A stretch of DNA of 25,522 nucleotides from an uncultured Acetatifactor sp. (GCA_948496895.1 CAOOJO010000003.1:1-25522), one strand, 5' to 3'; shown: positions 1 through 8,133, counted from the stretch's first letter. The notes: generated from the letters alone by a model not told the origin. Made by a program: numbers and translations.

Positions 1-383
1 AAGGTAAGCTCGCCCTCGCCGATCATGATGCCGGCGAGCTGTGAATATTCCCCCAATATGACATCCGCGTCATATGACACCTCCGGGCCGCCCAGCCAGA
101 TTTCCGCATCCGGCAGGAGTTTGGGCAGCTCCCCCAGCAGCTCCCGCACCAGCCGCCAGTTCCATATGTAGCAGGAAAAGCCGACGGCGTCCGGCCTCCT
201 GGCATAGATGTCCGCCAGTATCTCCGCCATGGGCTGGTTGATGGTATACTCCGCCAGCTCCACATGCCGCCGCAGCTCCTCCCCCGCGCAGGCCCGCAGG
301 CTGTAGATCGCGGGGTTGGAATGGATATATTTGGCGTTCACCGCCACCAGTAAAAATCTAAAGTCCAAGGCGCACCTCTGCAT
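1..383 (-). CDS. B12-binding radical SAM protein, N-terminal part (runs off window)
   Basis: Only the first ~127 codons are in the window; the frame is still open at base 1. The translation begins with a strand and motif 'LLVAVNAKYIHSNPAIYSLR', then 'VELAEYTINQP' and 'RRPDAVGFSCYIWNW', then 'AEIWLGGPEVSYD'. This is the Rossmann-like cobalamin-binding N-terminal domain that precedes the radical SAM domain in a large family of B12-binding radical SAM proteins. The radical SAM CxxxCxxC motif would lie outside the window. Two starts are possible: ATG at 383, whose GGAG sits too close, or TTG at 368, which has AGAGGTG five bases upstream and gives an N-terminus typical of the family (DFRFLLVAVNAKY). 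I favour 368 but give the outer bound. The gene follows the phosphoesterase by 24-39 bases, so it is probably co-transcribed. The substrate is unknown. Confidence 0.75.
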   Translation of the reverse strand, partial: MQRCALDFRFLLVAVNAKYIHSNPAIYSLRACAGEELRRHVELAEYTINQPMAEILADIYARRPDAVGFSCYIWNWRLVRELLGELPKLLPDAEIWLGGPEVSYDADVILGEYSQLAGIMIGEGELT

Positions 384-407
384 TCTCCACTTCCGGGCCA
401 CTCCTAT

Positions 408-1262
408 TCACAGCCCGAACCGCTCCGCCATTCTTTCCCACTCCGGTTCCGGCACTTCCGGCATGGAGGCCAGCCCCATTTCCTTCGCCCGCCGCTCCAT
501 AGCTACAATGCATTTAAAGAAATAATTCACCCCTGTCACAAGGCTCTTCTTAATGGCTTTATTCAGGGTCATGCCCATCTCGTCCACGCCGCTCTCGGTA
601 AAATCCTGCAGATAGGCCTCCACGTCATAGGGAACGGACAGGAATTCCGCCTCCCATTTTTCTGACATTCCCGTCAGTATGGCGAACTGGGCCCGCCGCC
701 CCACGCCGTCTACAGCAAAGCCCAGGGAACCCGGATTGATATAGGTCTTGCCATACATCCTGTCAATCTCCTGATGGTGGCTGTGGCCCCCCAGCAGATA
801 GGAATAAGGCAGATCCTCCATGACCTTCTCCTTCAGGCCCGGCTCCTCGTGGACATTCCCCCGAACCCGGCCAGGGGTGCCGTGGCAGAGGTACAGGGCA
901 GGGCAGCCCTCCAGGCACAGCTCTCCCTCCGTGGGGAGGGAGGCGAAAAACGCCAAGTCTGTCTCCGTCATATGCTGCAGCGTGTAGAACAGCGTGCCGT
1001 TAGCGGAGGAGGGCTTCCAGCCCTCTGTGTTGTCCCGGTTGTTCAGCAGGTAATCCTCCCGGTTGCCCCGCAGCATCCAGCATTCATAGCGCCTGCGCAT
1101 CTCGTACAGAAGGGCCATGGTGCGTTCCGGGTAGGGGCTGTCCGTCACATAATCCCCCAGGCAGACGATGCCGTCCACCGGGTGTCCGGCGATGTATTGC
1201 AGAAAGGCCTCCAGGGCCTTGTAGTTTCCATGGATGTCGCTGATCAGCGCGATTCTCTTCAT
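408..1262 (-). CDS. calcineurin-like metallophosphoesterase, YfcE/MJ0936-like
   Basis: The 284-aa protein has the metal-binding signature of the calcineurin-like phosphoesterase fold: D9-x-H11 in 'ISDIHGNY', D37 in 'LGDYV', N67 in 'RGNRE', H127 in 'LCHGTP', and H160/H162 in 'GGHSHHQ', followed by 'INPGSLG'. That set supports a dinuclear-metal phosphodiesterase or phosphatase of the YfcE type. The last ~70 residues (Lys/Glu-rich, ending PEPEWERMAERFGL) extend past the core fold and are not recognised. The start is ATG at 1262 with AAGGAG seven bases upstream; longer in-frame extensions run into the preceding kinase gene and make no protein sense. It lies 49 bases after the APH-fold kinase, which suggests one transcript. 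The substrate cannot be read from the sequence; nucleotide or sugar phosphodiesters are possible. Confidence 0.88.
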   Translation of the reverse strand: MKRIALISDIHGNYKALEAFLQYIAGHPVDGIVCLGDYVTDSPYPERTMALLYEMRRRYECWMLRGNREDYLLNNRDNTEGWKPSSANGTLFYTLQHMTETDLAFFASLPTEGELCLEGCPALYLCHGTPGRVRGNVHEEPGLKEKVMEDLPYSYLLGGHSHHQEIDRMYGKTYINPGSLGFAVDGVGRRAQFAILTGMSEKWEAEFLSVPYDVEAYLQDFTESGVDEMGMTLNKAIKKSLVTGVNYFFKCIVAMERRAKEMGLASMPEVPEPEWERMAERFGL

Positions 1263-1311
1263 CACTGTCTCCTTATCTCCTCCCACTGCCGCGGCCGGGG
1301 CAGCCTGCGCG

Positions 1312-2340
1312 TCACATGCCCTTCTCATGCAAAATCTCCGCAGCCAACGCCAGCGCGTGGGTGTAGTAATAATCGAACACCTCATCCCTGGCCTGGGATT
1401 TGTCCAGCAGGCTGCTCTCGATGAACTCAACATACTCATTCACCACCGCCAGGCGGATGTCCGCCAGGTAACGGTCATACTCGGGTCTGCGTTCCAGCAG
1501 CTCATACGTCCTATGCACGAACTGCTCCTTGTGGGCCCGGGTCATATAAAAGGGGAACGTCCGCCTGTCCTCAGTGCCGTGGGCTATCATCCTGGCGATG
1601 TCCAGCGAATAGGGCATGATGCCGCCGAAGGCCCAGTCCACCAACGTCACCTTCCCGTCCCGGAAAATAGCGTTGAACTGCAGGAAGTCTCCATTGGAGA
1701 GCGTCCTTGGGCAGGTCAGCTGGCGCTCCAGGAAACAGTCGTAAGCCTCCTTCAACACCGGCTCTTCTTTCAGGCATTCCGCCCTCTTGTTAATCCGCTT
1801 CCAGTACCGGTCGAAACGGCCGTCCTGTCTCCCCTGGGCAAATTCCGCCTCATCCCCCTGCCAGTAGCGGTTCATAATCCGGCTGATACTCTCGGCACAG
1901 GCAATGGCCATGTCCGGCGTATAGTCCCTCAAATCCGTCCCTGGCACATACTCAATCAGAATCCATGGGCTGCCGCCCCACCTGGCGCTGCCGAAATAGT
2001 CCGGGGCCGGAAGCCCCTGGCCCTTCAGGAACCGCTTATACACGCCGATTTCCGTGTCATCGGACTTTTTCAGCACATAGCATTTCCCTTCTGTCGTTAT
2101 CTTATATACGTTGTAGTGATTGGTCTCGCCCTCTCCATCGTCACAGAACTGCTCTGCTAAAATGTCCGGGAACCCTCCAGCGCCACCCTCCGGGTCTGTT
2201 TTCCGAGCCTGCCTCGGAACGCCTGCGCCCGAATCCTCTTGCACCAGAGACTCCCTGTAGCCATGAGACAGAATCTCCCTCACCAACTGCCCGAAAGGAA
2301 TCTTCCCCGACACAATCCTTTCTGTATACAACCCCCGCAT
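1312..2340 (-). CDS. APH/choline-kinase-fold phosphotransferase
   Basis: The 342-aa protein has the protein-kinase-like fold of the aminoglycoside phosphotransferase/choline kinase superfamily. Visible motifs are an ATP-binding Lys in 'CYVLKKSDD' (about K91), a hinge 'ILIEYVPGTDL' (128-138), a catalytic loop 'SNGDFLQFN' (Asp 218, Asn 223) and a metal-binding Asp in 'VTLVDWAFGG' (Asp 235). The usual catalytic-loop His (HGD) is Asn here. Residues 32-60 are a Gly/Glu/Asp-rich insert with little predicted structure. The start is ATG at 2340 with GAGGAG seven bases upstream, 42 bases after a GT2 glycosyltransferase. Context points to phosphorylation of a sugar, aminoalcohol or glycan precursor rather than antibiotic resistance, but nothing identifies the substrate. 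Confidence 0.82.
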   Translation of the reverse strand: MRGLYTERIVSGKIPFGQLVREILSHGYRESLVQEDSGAGVPRQARKTDPEGGAGGFPDILAEQFCDDGEGETNHYNVYKITTEGKCYVLKKSDDTEIGVYKRFLKGQGLPAPDYFGSARWGGSPWILIEYVPGTDLRDYTPDMAIACAESISRIMNRYWQGDEAEFAQGRQDGRFDRYWKRINKRAECLKEEPVLKEAYDCFLERQLTCPRTLSNGDFLQFNAIFRDGKVTLVDWAFGGIMPYSLDIARMIAHGTEDRRTFPFYMTRAHKEQFVHRTYELLERRPEYDRYLADIRLAVVNEYVEFIESSLLDKSQARDEVFDYYYTHALALAAEILHEKGM

Positions 2341-2382
2341 GACGCACTCCTCTCTCAGTCCTCAAATCCCTTCCAGAAATCG

Positions 2383-3993
2383 TCAATGTTTTATAACGAT
2401 TCCGCAGCTTCTCCCGACCTCCATGTCATAGCTTTTTTCCGGCACATACAGAATCCGGTATCCGGCAGCCCGTAAGGCCCGGCCGAATTCCAGGCTGATT
2501 CCGCGTATGTCGCAGCCCTCTGGCAGCAGGGAGGCATCGAACCTGTCGGTTCCCGGAAGCGTCCGGTAGGTCACTCCCGTTATCTGCCGGAACAGTTCCC
2601 TGCACTCCGGGCGCACCCGGATATTCCTGATGTCCGCGGCGGCGGCATCCTGGGACAGCACAGCCCTGTGAAGGTAGCCGCTATAGTGAATCGGCAGCTT
2701 TTCGTAAAAGACTTCTCCGGCCTCTGCCGTTCCTGTACCGCTCCTTACGGCCCCTGGCAGAACGGCTTTTACCTGCTCCCCTGCTTCCGCCAGGCGACCT
2801 CCTACCACCCTGCCCCTCTGGATGATTCTGCCTGCTATGGCCCCCACATCTGTCCGGCTGTCAAATATATTGCCGCTTGTAGAAATGCCGCTTACAGATA
2901 GGTTAGCGCTCCCAGAAAGCTTACCCTCATACCGCAGACCGTAGAAGCCCACGTGGGGCGTGTCCACCGCTTTCGCCGCCCAGCCCTGCCTGTCCGCGAA
3001 GTCCTGCAACGCCCTGCGCCCGGCCTCATAGGCATGGCGCTTGCTCTCAGGATTCTCCGCGGTGGAGCCTGGATGGCATCTCCAGTGGTAGAGAATCTTC
3101 GGAATATGGAGGATGGCCTGCTCCCGGTTTCCCACGCTGGCCGCCGCCCGCAGCACCAGGTCGTAATCCTGTGCGCCGTCATATTCCGGGCGGAATCCCA
3201 GCTCCCGCATCAGCTCCCGCTTCATCACCAGGAAATGGCAGATGTAATTATTGCTCAGAAGCAGGTCGAAATTAAAATCCTCCTTCCAATGAGGCTCAAA
3301 GTATTCCGTCCTGTCACTATTGCATTTATCCTCATCGGAATAAAGAAACGCGGGCTCCGTCCCCGCTTCCTGCGCCTGCCGGATCGCCGCCGCCATCTCG
3401 TACAGGGCATCCGGCGTCAGGACATCGTCATGATCCAGCAGACCGATGTAATCGCCTGTGGCACAGGGAAGGGCCTGGTTGGTGTTCTCGGCTATCCCCG
3501 CGTTCCGCTCCAGGCGGACATAGCGGATTCTTCTATCGGAAAATCCGAAAGAGGCCGCAACCTCTTCTCCCATGCTGCCCTGCGCAAGCTTCTCTGTTCC
3601 TCTATCTTTTTGCCCCATACCGCAGAAATCCACCACTCCCGGCCCCAGGCTCTCCCGCAGCACCTGCTCCACGCTGTCGTCTTCCGTAGCATCCGCCAGA
3701 ATCAGCTCCCACCTGGGATAGGTCTGGCAGCGCAGGGACTCTACCAGCTCCATCAGGTACTCCGGTTTCGTCCTGTACGCGGGCACAAGGATGCTGAATG
3801 TAGCGGCAAGGCCTTCCCGCTCCCATCCTTCCCGCTGGGCATTCAGCTCCGCGTCCGTAGGAGGCATCCAGACATAGGAAGGGAGCTTCCGCTCCTCCAG
3901 CCTCTCCAAAACGGCGTACCACGTCCTGCGGATGCCGTTCCGCTTCATATAATATATGGTTTTTTTCAGATTTGCCCTATTGATTCTGCCCAA
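2383..3993 (-). CDS. GT2 glycosyltransferase with a truncated second GT domain
   Basis: The gene encodes a 536-aa protein (numbered from TTG 3993). Residues ~65-345 form a complete GT-A family 2 domain: 'FSILVPAYRT', 'RWELILADATEDD', 'RNAGIAENTNQAL', the metal-binding 'GLLDHDDVLTP' (D187-x-D189-D190), 'YSDEDK', 'GAQDYDLVLR' and 'YHWRCHPGSTA'. It would transfer a sugar from an NDP-sugar to a cell-surface glycan. Residues ~382-536 resemble only the back half of a second GT2 domain ('DVGAIAGRII', 'YSGYLHRAVLSQD', 'LGRALRAAG'-like region); the nucleotide-binding half and its acidic motif are missing. TTG at 3993 is preferred because GGGAGG lies five bases upstream and the resulting N-terminus (GRINRANLKKTIYYMKRNG) looks natural. 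It overlaps the upstream gene by 17 bases. ATG at 3948 lacks a ribosome binding site. Confidence 0.85.
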   Translation of the reverse strand: MGRINRANLKKTIYYMKRNGIRRTWYAVLERLEERKLPSYVWMPPTDAELNAQREGWEREGLAATFSILVPAYRTKPEYLMELVESLRCQTYPRWELILADATEDDSVEQVLRESLGPGVVDFCGMGQKDRGTEKLAQGSMGEEVAASFGFSDRRIRYVRLERNAGIAENTNQALPCATGDYIGLLDHDDVLTPDALYEMAAAIRQAQEAGTEPAFLYSDEDKCNSDRTEYFEPHWKEDFNFDLLLSNNYICHFLVMKRELMRELGFRPEYDGAQDYDLVLRAAASVGNREQAILHIPKILYHWRCHPGSTAENPESKRHAYEAGRRALQDFADRQGWAAKAVDTPHVGFYGLRYEGKLSGSANLSVSGISTSGNIFDSRTDVGAIAGRIIQRGRVVGGRLAEAGEQVKAVLPGAVRSGTGTAEAGEVFYEKLPIHYSGYLHRAVLSQDAAAADIRNIRVRPECRELFRQITGVTYRTLPGTDRFDASLLPEGCDIRGISLEFGRALRAAGYRILYVPEKSYDMEVGRSCGIVIKH

Positions 3994-4342
3994 GCTCTCC
4001 TCCCGATAGCCATCCCATCTCCTCCAGCGAGTCCAGCACGGACTGCGGCACATCGCGCGCGTCCCCCTTCTTCAGGCGGACGCAGAGGTACACGCTCATC
4101 TGCGCCGGATAGCTCAGCATCATGGTGCCGTTGTGGAGAATGAGCACCTTGTCTCCCGTCTGATAATCCCGGCTCCCTCCATGCATGACCACAGGCTCCC
4201 CCGCCCCATTGTCCAGCAGAATCATAGGGCTGTCCGCCGCGATGTAGATTCCCGTGCCGAACCTGAAAGGACTCAGGACAAACAGCCCCGCCGCCAGAAT
4301 ACAGACAGCCGCCAGCAGGACAATGACTATTCTCTTGCGCAT
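3977..4342 (-). CDS. small membrane-anchored protein of unknown function
   Basis: I do not recognise this 121-aa protein. It starts with a basic MRKR followed by one hydrophobic segment (about residues 4-24, IVIVLLAAVCILAAGLFVL), an uncleaved signal anchor or signal peptide. The rest is a small, probably beta-rich extracytoplasmic domain: 'GIYIAADSPMILLDNGAGEP', 'YQTGDKVLILHNGTMMLSYP', then 'LCVRLKKGD' and an acidic helix. The pattern 'GDKVLILHNG...SYP' looks like the small OB-like domains of Firmicute lipoproteins, but there is no lipobox Cys after the segment. The start is ATG at 4342 because GGGAGG lies six bases upstream; a longer frame to 4393 has no site. It sits 57 bases after the AAA-like gene, and its 3' end overlaps the GT2 start, implying translational coupling. 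Confidence 0.72.
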   Translation of the reverse strand: MRKRIVIVLLAAVCILAAGLFVLSPFRFGTGIYIAADSPMILLDNGAGEPVVMHGGSRDYQTGDKVLILHNGTMMLSYPAQMSVYLCVRLKKGDARDVPQSVLDSLEEMGWLSGGELGQNQ

Positions 4343-4399
4343 ATAATCCCTCCCATTTCGCTTTCTGCCCCTCTTCATCCGCAGCGACAGCAATTCTGT

Positions 4400-5974
4400 T
4401 CACATAGGTTCGATACTACATTTATATTTCTTCGTCTTTTTGTCATAATTTATCCCTACAAGCAGTATTTTCCCCTCATAGCCCTCCAACGCCCTGACAT
4501 ATTTCTTATCCTTTATTTGTCCGATTGCGCCCCTGGCCGAACGGTTCCATTTCAGTTCCACAACCATGGCTGGTTTATCAGAATGCTTTCTGGGCAGAAA
4601 GACAATATCCGCATATCCTTTTCCAGCAGGCATTTCACGGACTATTATATATTCCTTCACGGCATTATAATATGCAAGCGCAATGACACAGCTTAGAGAA
4701 TTTTCATCATTATAATACAGCACTGACGTATTCGCCATATGCACTACGCCTATTCTCTCCGCCACCTCCTCCGCATCCATCTGCCATGTCGCCTCCAGCA
4801 GCCTGTCCGATGCGTTAATTGCGTCCATCACAGGCTTCCAGCCCGCGTCTTCAATAGCGTTGACAAACTCTCCCTTCACCTCCTCATTGGGAATCCATAC
4901 GCTTGCCGTATCTCTGTCATAGGTCAGATATCCCAGGTGAATCAGCAATGTCAGGATATCGTCGCGGCTTTTGAAGGATGTCATATCATTCTGGAATTTC
5001 GCCGGATTTATCCTGCACGAGTCTCCGGCCAGCATCCTGGCCACAGCGTCCCGCAGGCCGTCAAAATTCATGCTGATATAGCTTTTCAGGGATTCGTAGG
5101 TCTCCGTGTTCGTCCAGTAGTTGCCGATTCTTTTCCTGCGGATGGAGTCCACCACCGATTTCGGATTATAGACATGCAGCCCTTTTTCTACTACATACCC
5201 GTCATACCACTGTGCTGTCCGTTCAAAGTCCATTCCATGTTTTTCGCACAACCCCCGAACCTCTGATTCCGTAAAGCCCACATACTCTGCCAGGACATCC
5301 GCCTCCAGCATGGTAAATTCATCAAAATTGTTCAATGCCGATTCCGTTCCGTACTTTTTGATGGGCAGGATTCCTGTCAGATAGGCCAGCTTAATGAATT
5401 TTTTGGAGGGTGCGTCCTTGAATAGCCCTCGCAGGAAATCGATGTATTCCGTCTGGACCCCATCGTCTTCTTTCTCCTCCCGGAAAACAGCGTCCCATTC
5501 ATCGATGACGACAACAAATCTCGTTCCTTTGGCATTATTGATGCCCGCCAGTGCCTCCCGAAGCGAAACCACATCGCCCGGAACGCATTCGCGGTAGCAT
5601 TCCCGCAGCTCCCCAAGCAACGCGCCCTGTATCCTGGATACGATGCTCTCTTCCGGCTCTCCGGCTCTTCTGAAGGAATTGATGTCTATATGGATGACGT
5701 CATATCGGTTAAGATGCTCCTTAAAATGGCTGTCCGACGCAATCCTGCAATTTCGGAACAGTTCCAGGGAATCGCAGCCCCTGCCGTAATAGGCCGTCAG
5801 CATTTCCGCCGTGATGGACTTTCCGAATCTCCTGGGCCTGCTCACGCACAGGTACCTCTGCTCGGAATCCAGCACGGAGTTGGTATAGGCCAACATCTGC
5901 GTCTTATCTACATATATCTGCGATTTTAAGGCACTCTCGAAGCCCTCGTTCCCCGGATTCAGGAAAATCCCCAT
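4400..5974 (-). CDS. AAA-ATPase-like / PD-(D/E)XK nuclease-fold protein
   Basis: The 524-aa protein matches the widespread two-domain family with an N-terminal AAA-ATPase-like domain (Pfam AAA-ATPase_like) and a C-terminal PD-(D/E)XK nuclease-like domain (PDDEXK_9). Evidence is the conserved opening 'IYVDKTQMLAYTNSV', the Walker A variant 'SRPRRFGKS' (45-53), Walker B 'VVVIDEWDAVF' (154-164), and a C-terminal nuclease motif: D456 in 'GYADIVFLP' and E473-x-K475 in 'MVVELKWN'. The triad looks intact, so nuclease activity is possible. The family's biological role is not established; it is multicopy in many Lachnospiraceae and Bacteroidetes. The start is ATG at 5974 with GGAGGG seven bases upstream and a candidate sigma-A promoter at 6010-6037, so this gene leads the left-hand transcript. 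Confidence 0.88.
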   Translation of the reverse strand: MGIFLNPGNEGFESALKSQIYVDKTQMLAYTNSVLDSEQRYLCVSRPRRFGKSITAEMLTAYYGRGCDSLELFRNCRIASDSHFKEHLNRYDVIHIDINSFRRAGEPEESIVSRIQGALLGELRECYRECVPGDVVSLREALAGINNAKGTRFVVVIDEWDAVFREEKEDDGVQTEYIDFLRGLFKDAPSKKFIKLAYLTGILPIKKYGTESALNNFDEFTMLEADVLAEYVGFTESEVRGLCEKHGMDFERTAQWYDGYVVEKGLHVYNPKSVVDSIRRKRIGNYWTNTETYESLKSYISMNFDGLRDAVARMLAGDSCRINPAKFQNDMTSFKSRDDILTLLIHLGYLTYDRDTASVWIPNEEVKGEFVNAIEDAGWKPVMDAINASDRLLEATWQMDAEEVAERIGVVHMANTSVLYYNDENSLSCVIALAYYNAVKEYIIVREMPAGKGYADIVFLPRKHSDKPAMVVELKWNRSARGAIGQIKDKKYVRALEGYEGKILLVGINYDKKTKKYKCSIEPM

Positions 5975-6009
5975 TTCTGTCCCTCCAAAAACAATACTGT
6001 TCTTCTTTT

Positions 6010-6037
6010 AGGATAACACAATTCCAGAATATATCAA
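6010..6037 (-). promoter_or_regulatory. candidate sigma-A promoter for the AAA-like gene
   Basis: On the minus strand, -35 TTGATA (6032-6037, 5 of 6 consensus) and -10 TATCCT (6010-6015, 4 of 6) are separated by 16 bases. It lies 36 bases upstream of the AAA-like start codon and just downstream of the phosphoglucomutase terminator. The remaining sequence up to 6130 shows nothing else I can name. Confidence 0.5.
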
Positions 6038-6129
6038 TACCGGCGGTGGACATATTTCCGAAACGGCGGCCTGGCTTCGGCTCTTCTCCGCGCCCATTGC
6101 CTCCCCCGGAAAAGTGTTAACATGGTATC

Positions 6130-6160
6130 AAAATACAAAGCCCGGGGCCAACGGCCGGGG
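6130..6160 (-). terminator. probable rho-independent terminator after pgcA
   Basis: Read on the minus strand, CCCGG-CC, loop GTT, GG-(CC bulge)-CCGGG forms a GC-rich 7-bp stem (6141-6160). It is followed at once by the U-rich tract CTTTGTATTTT (6130-6140). It lies ~110 bases past the phosphoglucomutase stop and upstream of the next gene's promoter. The plus strand has no U tract after the stem. Confidence 0.55.
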
Positions 6161-6183
6161 AAAGGAGCGTTCGTAACCTTAAG

Positions 6184-6215
6184 AACAGGCAGGAAGCCAT
6201 AGCTCCCTGCCTGTT
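6184..6215 (-). other. 14-bp hairpin in the pgcA 3' untranslated region
   Basis: The arms are 6184-6197 and 6202-6215 with a 4-base loop. The single non-Watson-Crick position is a G-U wobble in the minus-strand RNA but an A-C mismatch in plus-strand RNA, which points to the pgcA transcript as the functional one. The tail is CTTAAGG, not a proper U tract, so this is more likely a 3'-end-stabilising or processing hairpin paired with the terminator at 6130-6160. It may also be a weak terminator itself. Confidence 0.5.
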
Positions 6216-6270
6216 GTGTCCCTGATATTTTGTAATCTTATCTCTCACATCTGCTGATTTTTCCACTTCC

Positions 6271-7992
6271 TTACAGCACAGCCTTCAGATCCTCCGTCAG
6301 CTGCGCAAGCTTCGCGGCGGCATCCTCTAAGCTCGTTCCCTTCACGCCCATGTAGAACTTGATCTTCGGCTCCGTGCCGGAGGGACGGGCGCAGCACCAG
6401 GCATCGTCAGGGAGCTCGAAATACAGCACATTGGACTTCGGCAGGCCAGTCTTGCCCTCTTCCCCGGTGGCCATGTCCACGATCCTGTCGGTCTGGTAAT
6501 CCCGGAACTTCAGCACCTGATGGTCGCCGAAGGACTTGGGCGGGTTCTGGCGCAGCTTTTCCATGATCTCCGCAATCTGCTTGGAGCCGTCGATGCCCTT
6601 TAAGGTGATGGTGTACTGGGACTCCTTGTAATAGCCGTACTTCTCGTAGGTATCCAGCATCATGTCCCACAGGGTCTTGCCGTGCTTCTTGCAGTAGGCC
6701 GCCACCTCGCACAGGCACATCACCGCCACAATGGCGTCCTTGTCCCTGGCGTGGGTCCCGGCCAGGCACCCGTAGCTCTCCTCTAAGCCGAACACGTAGT
6801 TGTTGCTGCCGGACTGCTCGAAGAGCTTGATCTGCTCCCCGATGAACTTGAAGCCTGTCAGCACCTCGATGCGCTTCACGCCATAGGCGCTGGTGATAGG
6901 CCCGGTCATATTTGTCGTTACAATCGTCGTTACAAGAGCTGGATTCTCGGGCATGGTCCTGGTGGCGGTCCGCTCCCGCAGGATGTATTCCGCGATCAGC
7001 ATGCCGGACATATTTCCGGTAAAGGACACATACTCCCCGGTCTTGGAATCCTTGGCGTAGATGCCCAGGCGGTCCGCATCGGGATCCGTGGCCAGGACGA
7101 CATCCGCGTCTTTCTCTTTCGCCAGCCGCAGGGCGTAGGTGAAGGCCTTGGGATCCTCGGGATTGGGATATTCCAGCGTGGTGAAGTTGGGGTCAGGGTT
7201 CTCCTGCTCCGGCACCACGTACACATGCTTGAAGCCCAGCTCCGACAGGATGCGCCTGGCGGGCACATTTCCCGTGCCGCACAGGGGCGTGTATACGATC
7301 TTGATATCGTCCGCCACCTCTTCGATGATCTCCGGGTGGATAATCTGCTTCTTCAGCTCCGCCATGTAGGCGTCGTCGATCTCCTTGCCGATGACCTGGT
7401 ACAGGCCCTTTTCCATGGCCTCCCCCTTGTCCATGGTCTTCACGGTGTGGTAGTCCCTGATGGCCTGGACCTCCTCGATGATCTGTCTGTCGAAGGGAGC
7501 CGTCACCTGAGCGCCGTCCTCCCAGTACACCTTGTAGCCATTGTACTCCGGCGGGTTATGGCTGGCCGTCACCACGATGCCTGCCGTGCAGCCTAAGGTG
7601 CGCAGGGCGAAGGAAAGCTCCGGCGTAGGGCGGAGGGCATCGAACACATAGGCCTTGATGCCGTTGGCCGCCAGGCACAGCGCCGCCACGTCCGCGAACT
7701 CGGGGGACATGCGCCTGGAATCGTAGGCGATGGCCACGCCCTTGCCTTCCGTGCCCTTCTTCAGGATGAAATTGGCCAGCCCCTGGGTGGCCTTGCGGAC
7801 CGTATAGATGTTCATGCGGTTGGTTCCGGCCCCGATCACGCCCCGAAGCCCCCCTGTGCCGAACTCCAGCTCCTTGTAGAACCTCTCCTCGATTTCCTTC
7901 TCATCGTTCCGGATAGCCAGCAGCTCATCCTTGGTGTTTTGGTCGAAATAATCGTCCTCCAGCCAGAAATTGAATTCGTCCCTATAACTCAT
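6271..7992 (-). CDS. pgcA: phosphoglucomutase/phosphomannomutase, PgcA type
   Basis: The 573-aa enzyme is full length for the PgcA-type alpha-D-phosphohexomutases. It interconverts glucose-6-phosphate and glucose-1-phosphate through a phosphoserine. Visible motifs are 'EFGTGGLRGVIGAGTNRMN' near the N-terminus, the active-site 'TASHNPPEYNGYK' (phosphoserine S144), the Mg-binding 'DPDADR' (303-308), the sugar-specificity 'GLEESYG' (402-408) and the phosphate-binding 'RPSGTEPK' (536-543). The start is ATG at 7992 with GAGGAGAGG seven to eight bases upstream. It lies 141 bases after the histidine kinase gene with no obvious terminator between, so it may be read from the kinase promoter. Its product is the substrate of RfbA encoded nearby, linking central metabolism to the dTDP-sugar pathway here. 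Confidence 0.95.
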   Translation of the reverse strand: MSYRDEFNFWLEDDYFDQNTKDELLAIRNDEKEIEERFYKELEFGTGGLRGVIGAGTNRMNIYTVRKATQGLANFILKKGTEGKGVAIAYDSRRMSPEFADVAALCLAANGIKAYVFDALRPTPELSFALRTLGCTAGIVVTASHNPPEYNGYKVYWEDGAQVTAPFDRQIIEEVQAIRDYHTVKTMDKGEAMEKGLYQVIGKEIDDAYMAELKKQIIHPEIIEEVADDIKIVYTPLCGTGNVPARRILSELGFKHVYVVPEQENPDPNFTTLEYPNPEDPKAFTYALRLAKEKDADVVLATDPDADRLGIYAKDSKTGEYVSFTGNMSGMLIAEYILRERTATRTMPENPALVTTIVTTNMTGPITSAYGVKRIEVLTGFKFIGEQIKLFEQSGSNNYVFGLEESYGCLAGTHARDKDAIVAVMCLCEVAAYCKKHGKTLWDMMLDTYEKYGYYKESQYTITLKGIDGSKQIAEIMEKLRQNPPKSFGDHQVLKFRDYQTDRIVDMATGEEGKTGLPKSNVLYFELPDDAWCCARPSGTEPKIKFYMGVKGTSLEDAAAKLAQLTEDLKAVL

Positions 7993-8014
7993 TTTGCCTC
8001 TCCTCTTTTCCGCG

Positions 8015-8038
8015 CAGGATTTTCAGGATTTCAGGATT
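8015..8038. repeat. three short direct repeats upstream of pgcA
   Basis: Three copies of CAGGATT lie at 8015-8021, 8024-8030 and 8032-8038, 23-46 bases upstream of the pgcA start. The spacing of 8-9 bases is not a full helical turn, so a simple operator is uncertain. They sit in a 141-base gap that otherwise holds AT-rich sequence without a convincing promoter. Confidence 0.4.
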
Positions 8039-8133
8039 CCTCCCCCGTCTGCATTCCGCGCTTCTGCAGACATCCATCTGTTATCATCTTATCATAAATA
8101 TCCATACTATTCCAGATATTATCCGCAAATTTC

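Noticed and set aside
1312..2340. Aminoglycoside resistance gene
   Set aside because: The fold matches, but the HGD motif is altered and the neighbours are glycan-related genes. There is no mobile element or sign of transfer, so resistance is not supported.
8102..8133. Possible promoter between the hybrid kinase and pgcA
   Set aside because: The best -35/-10 pairs in the AT-rich part of this gap match only 3-4 of 6 bases each, so no site was called.
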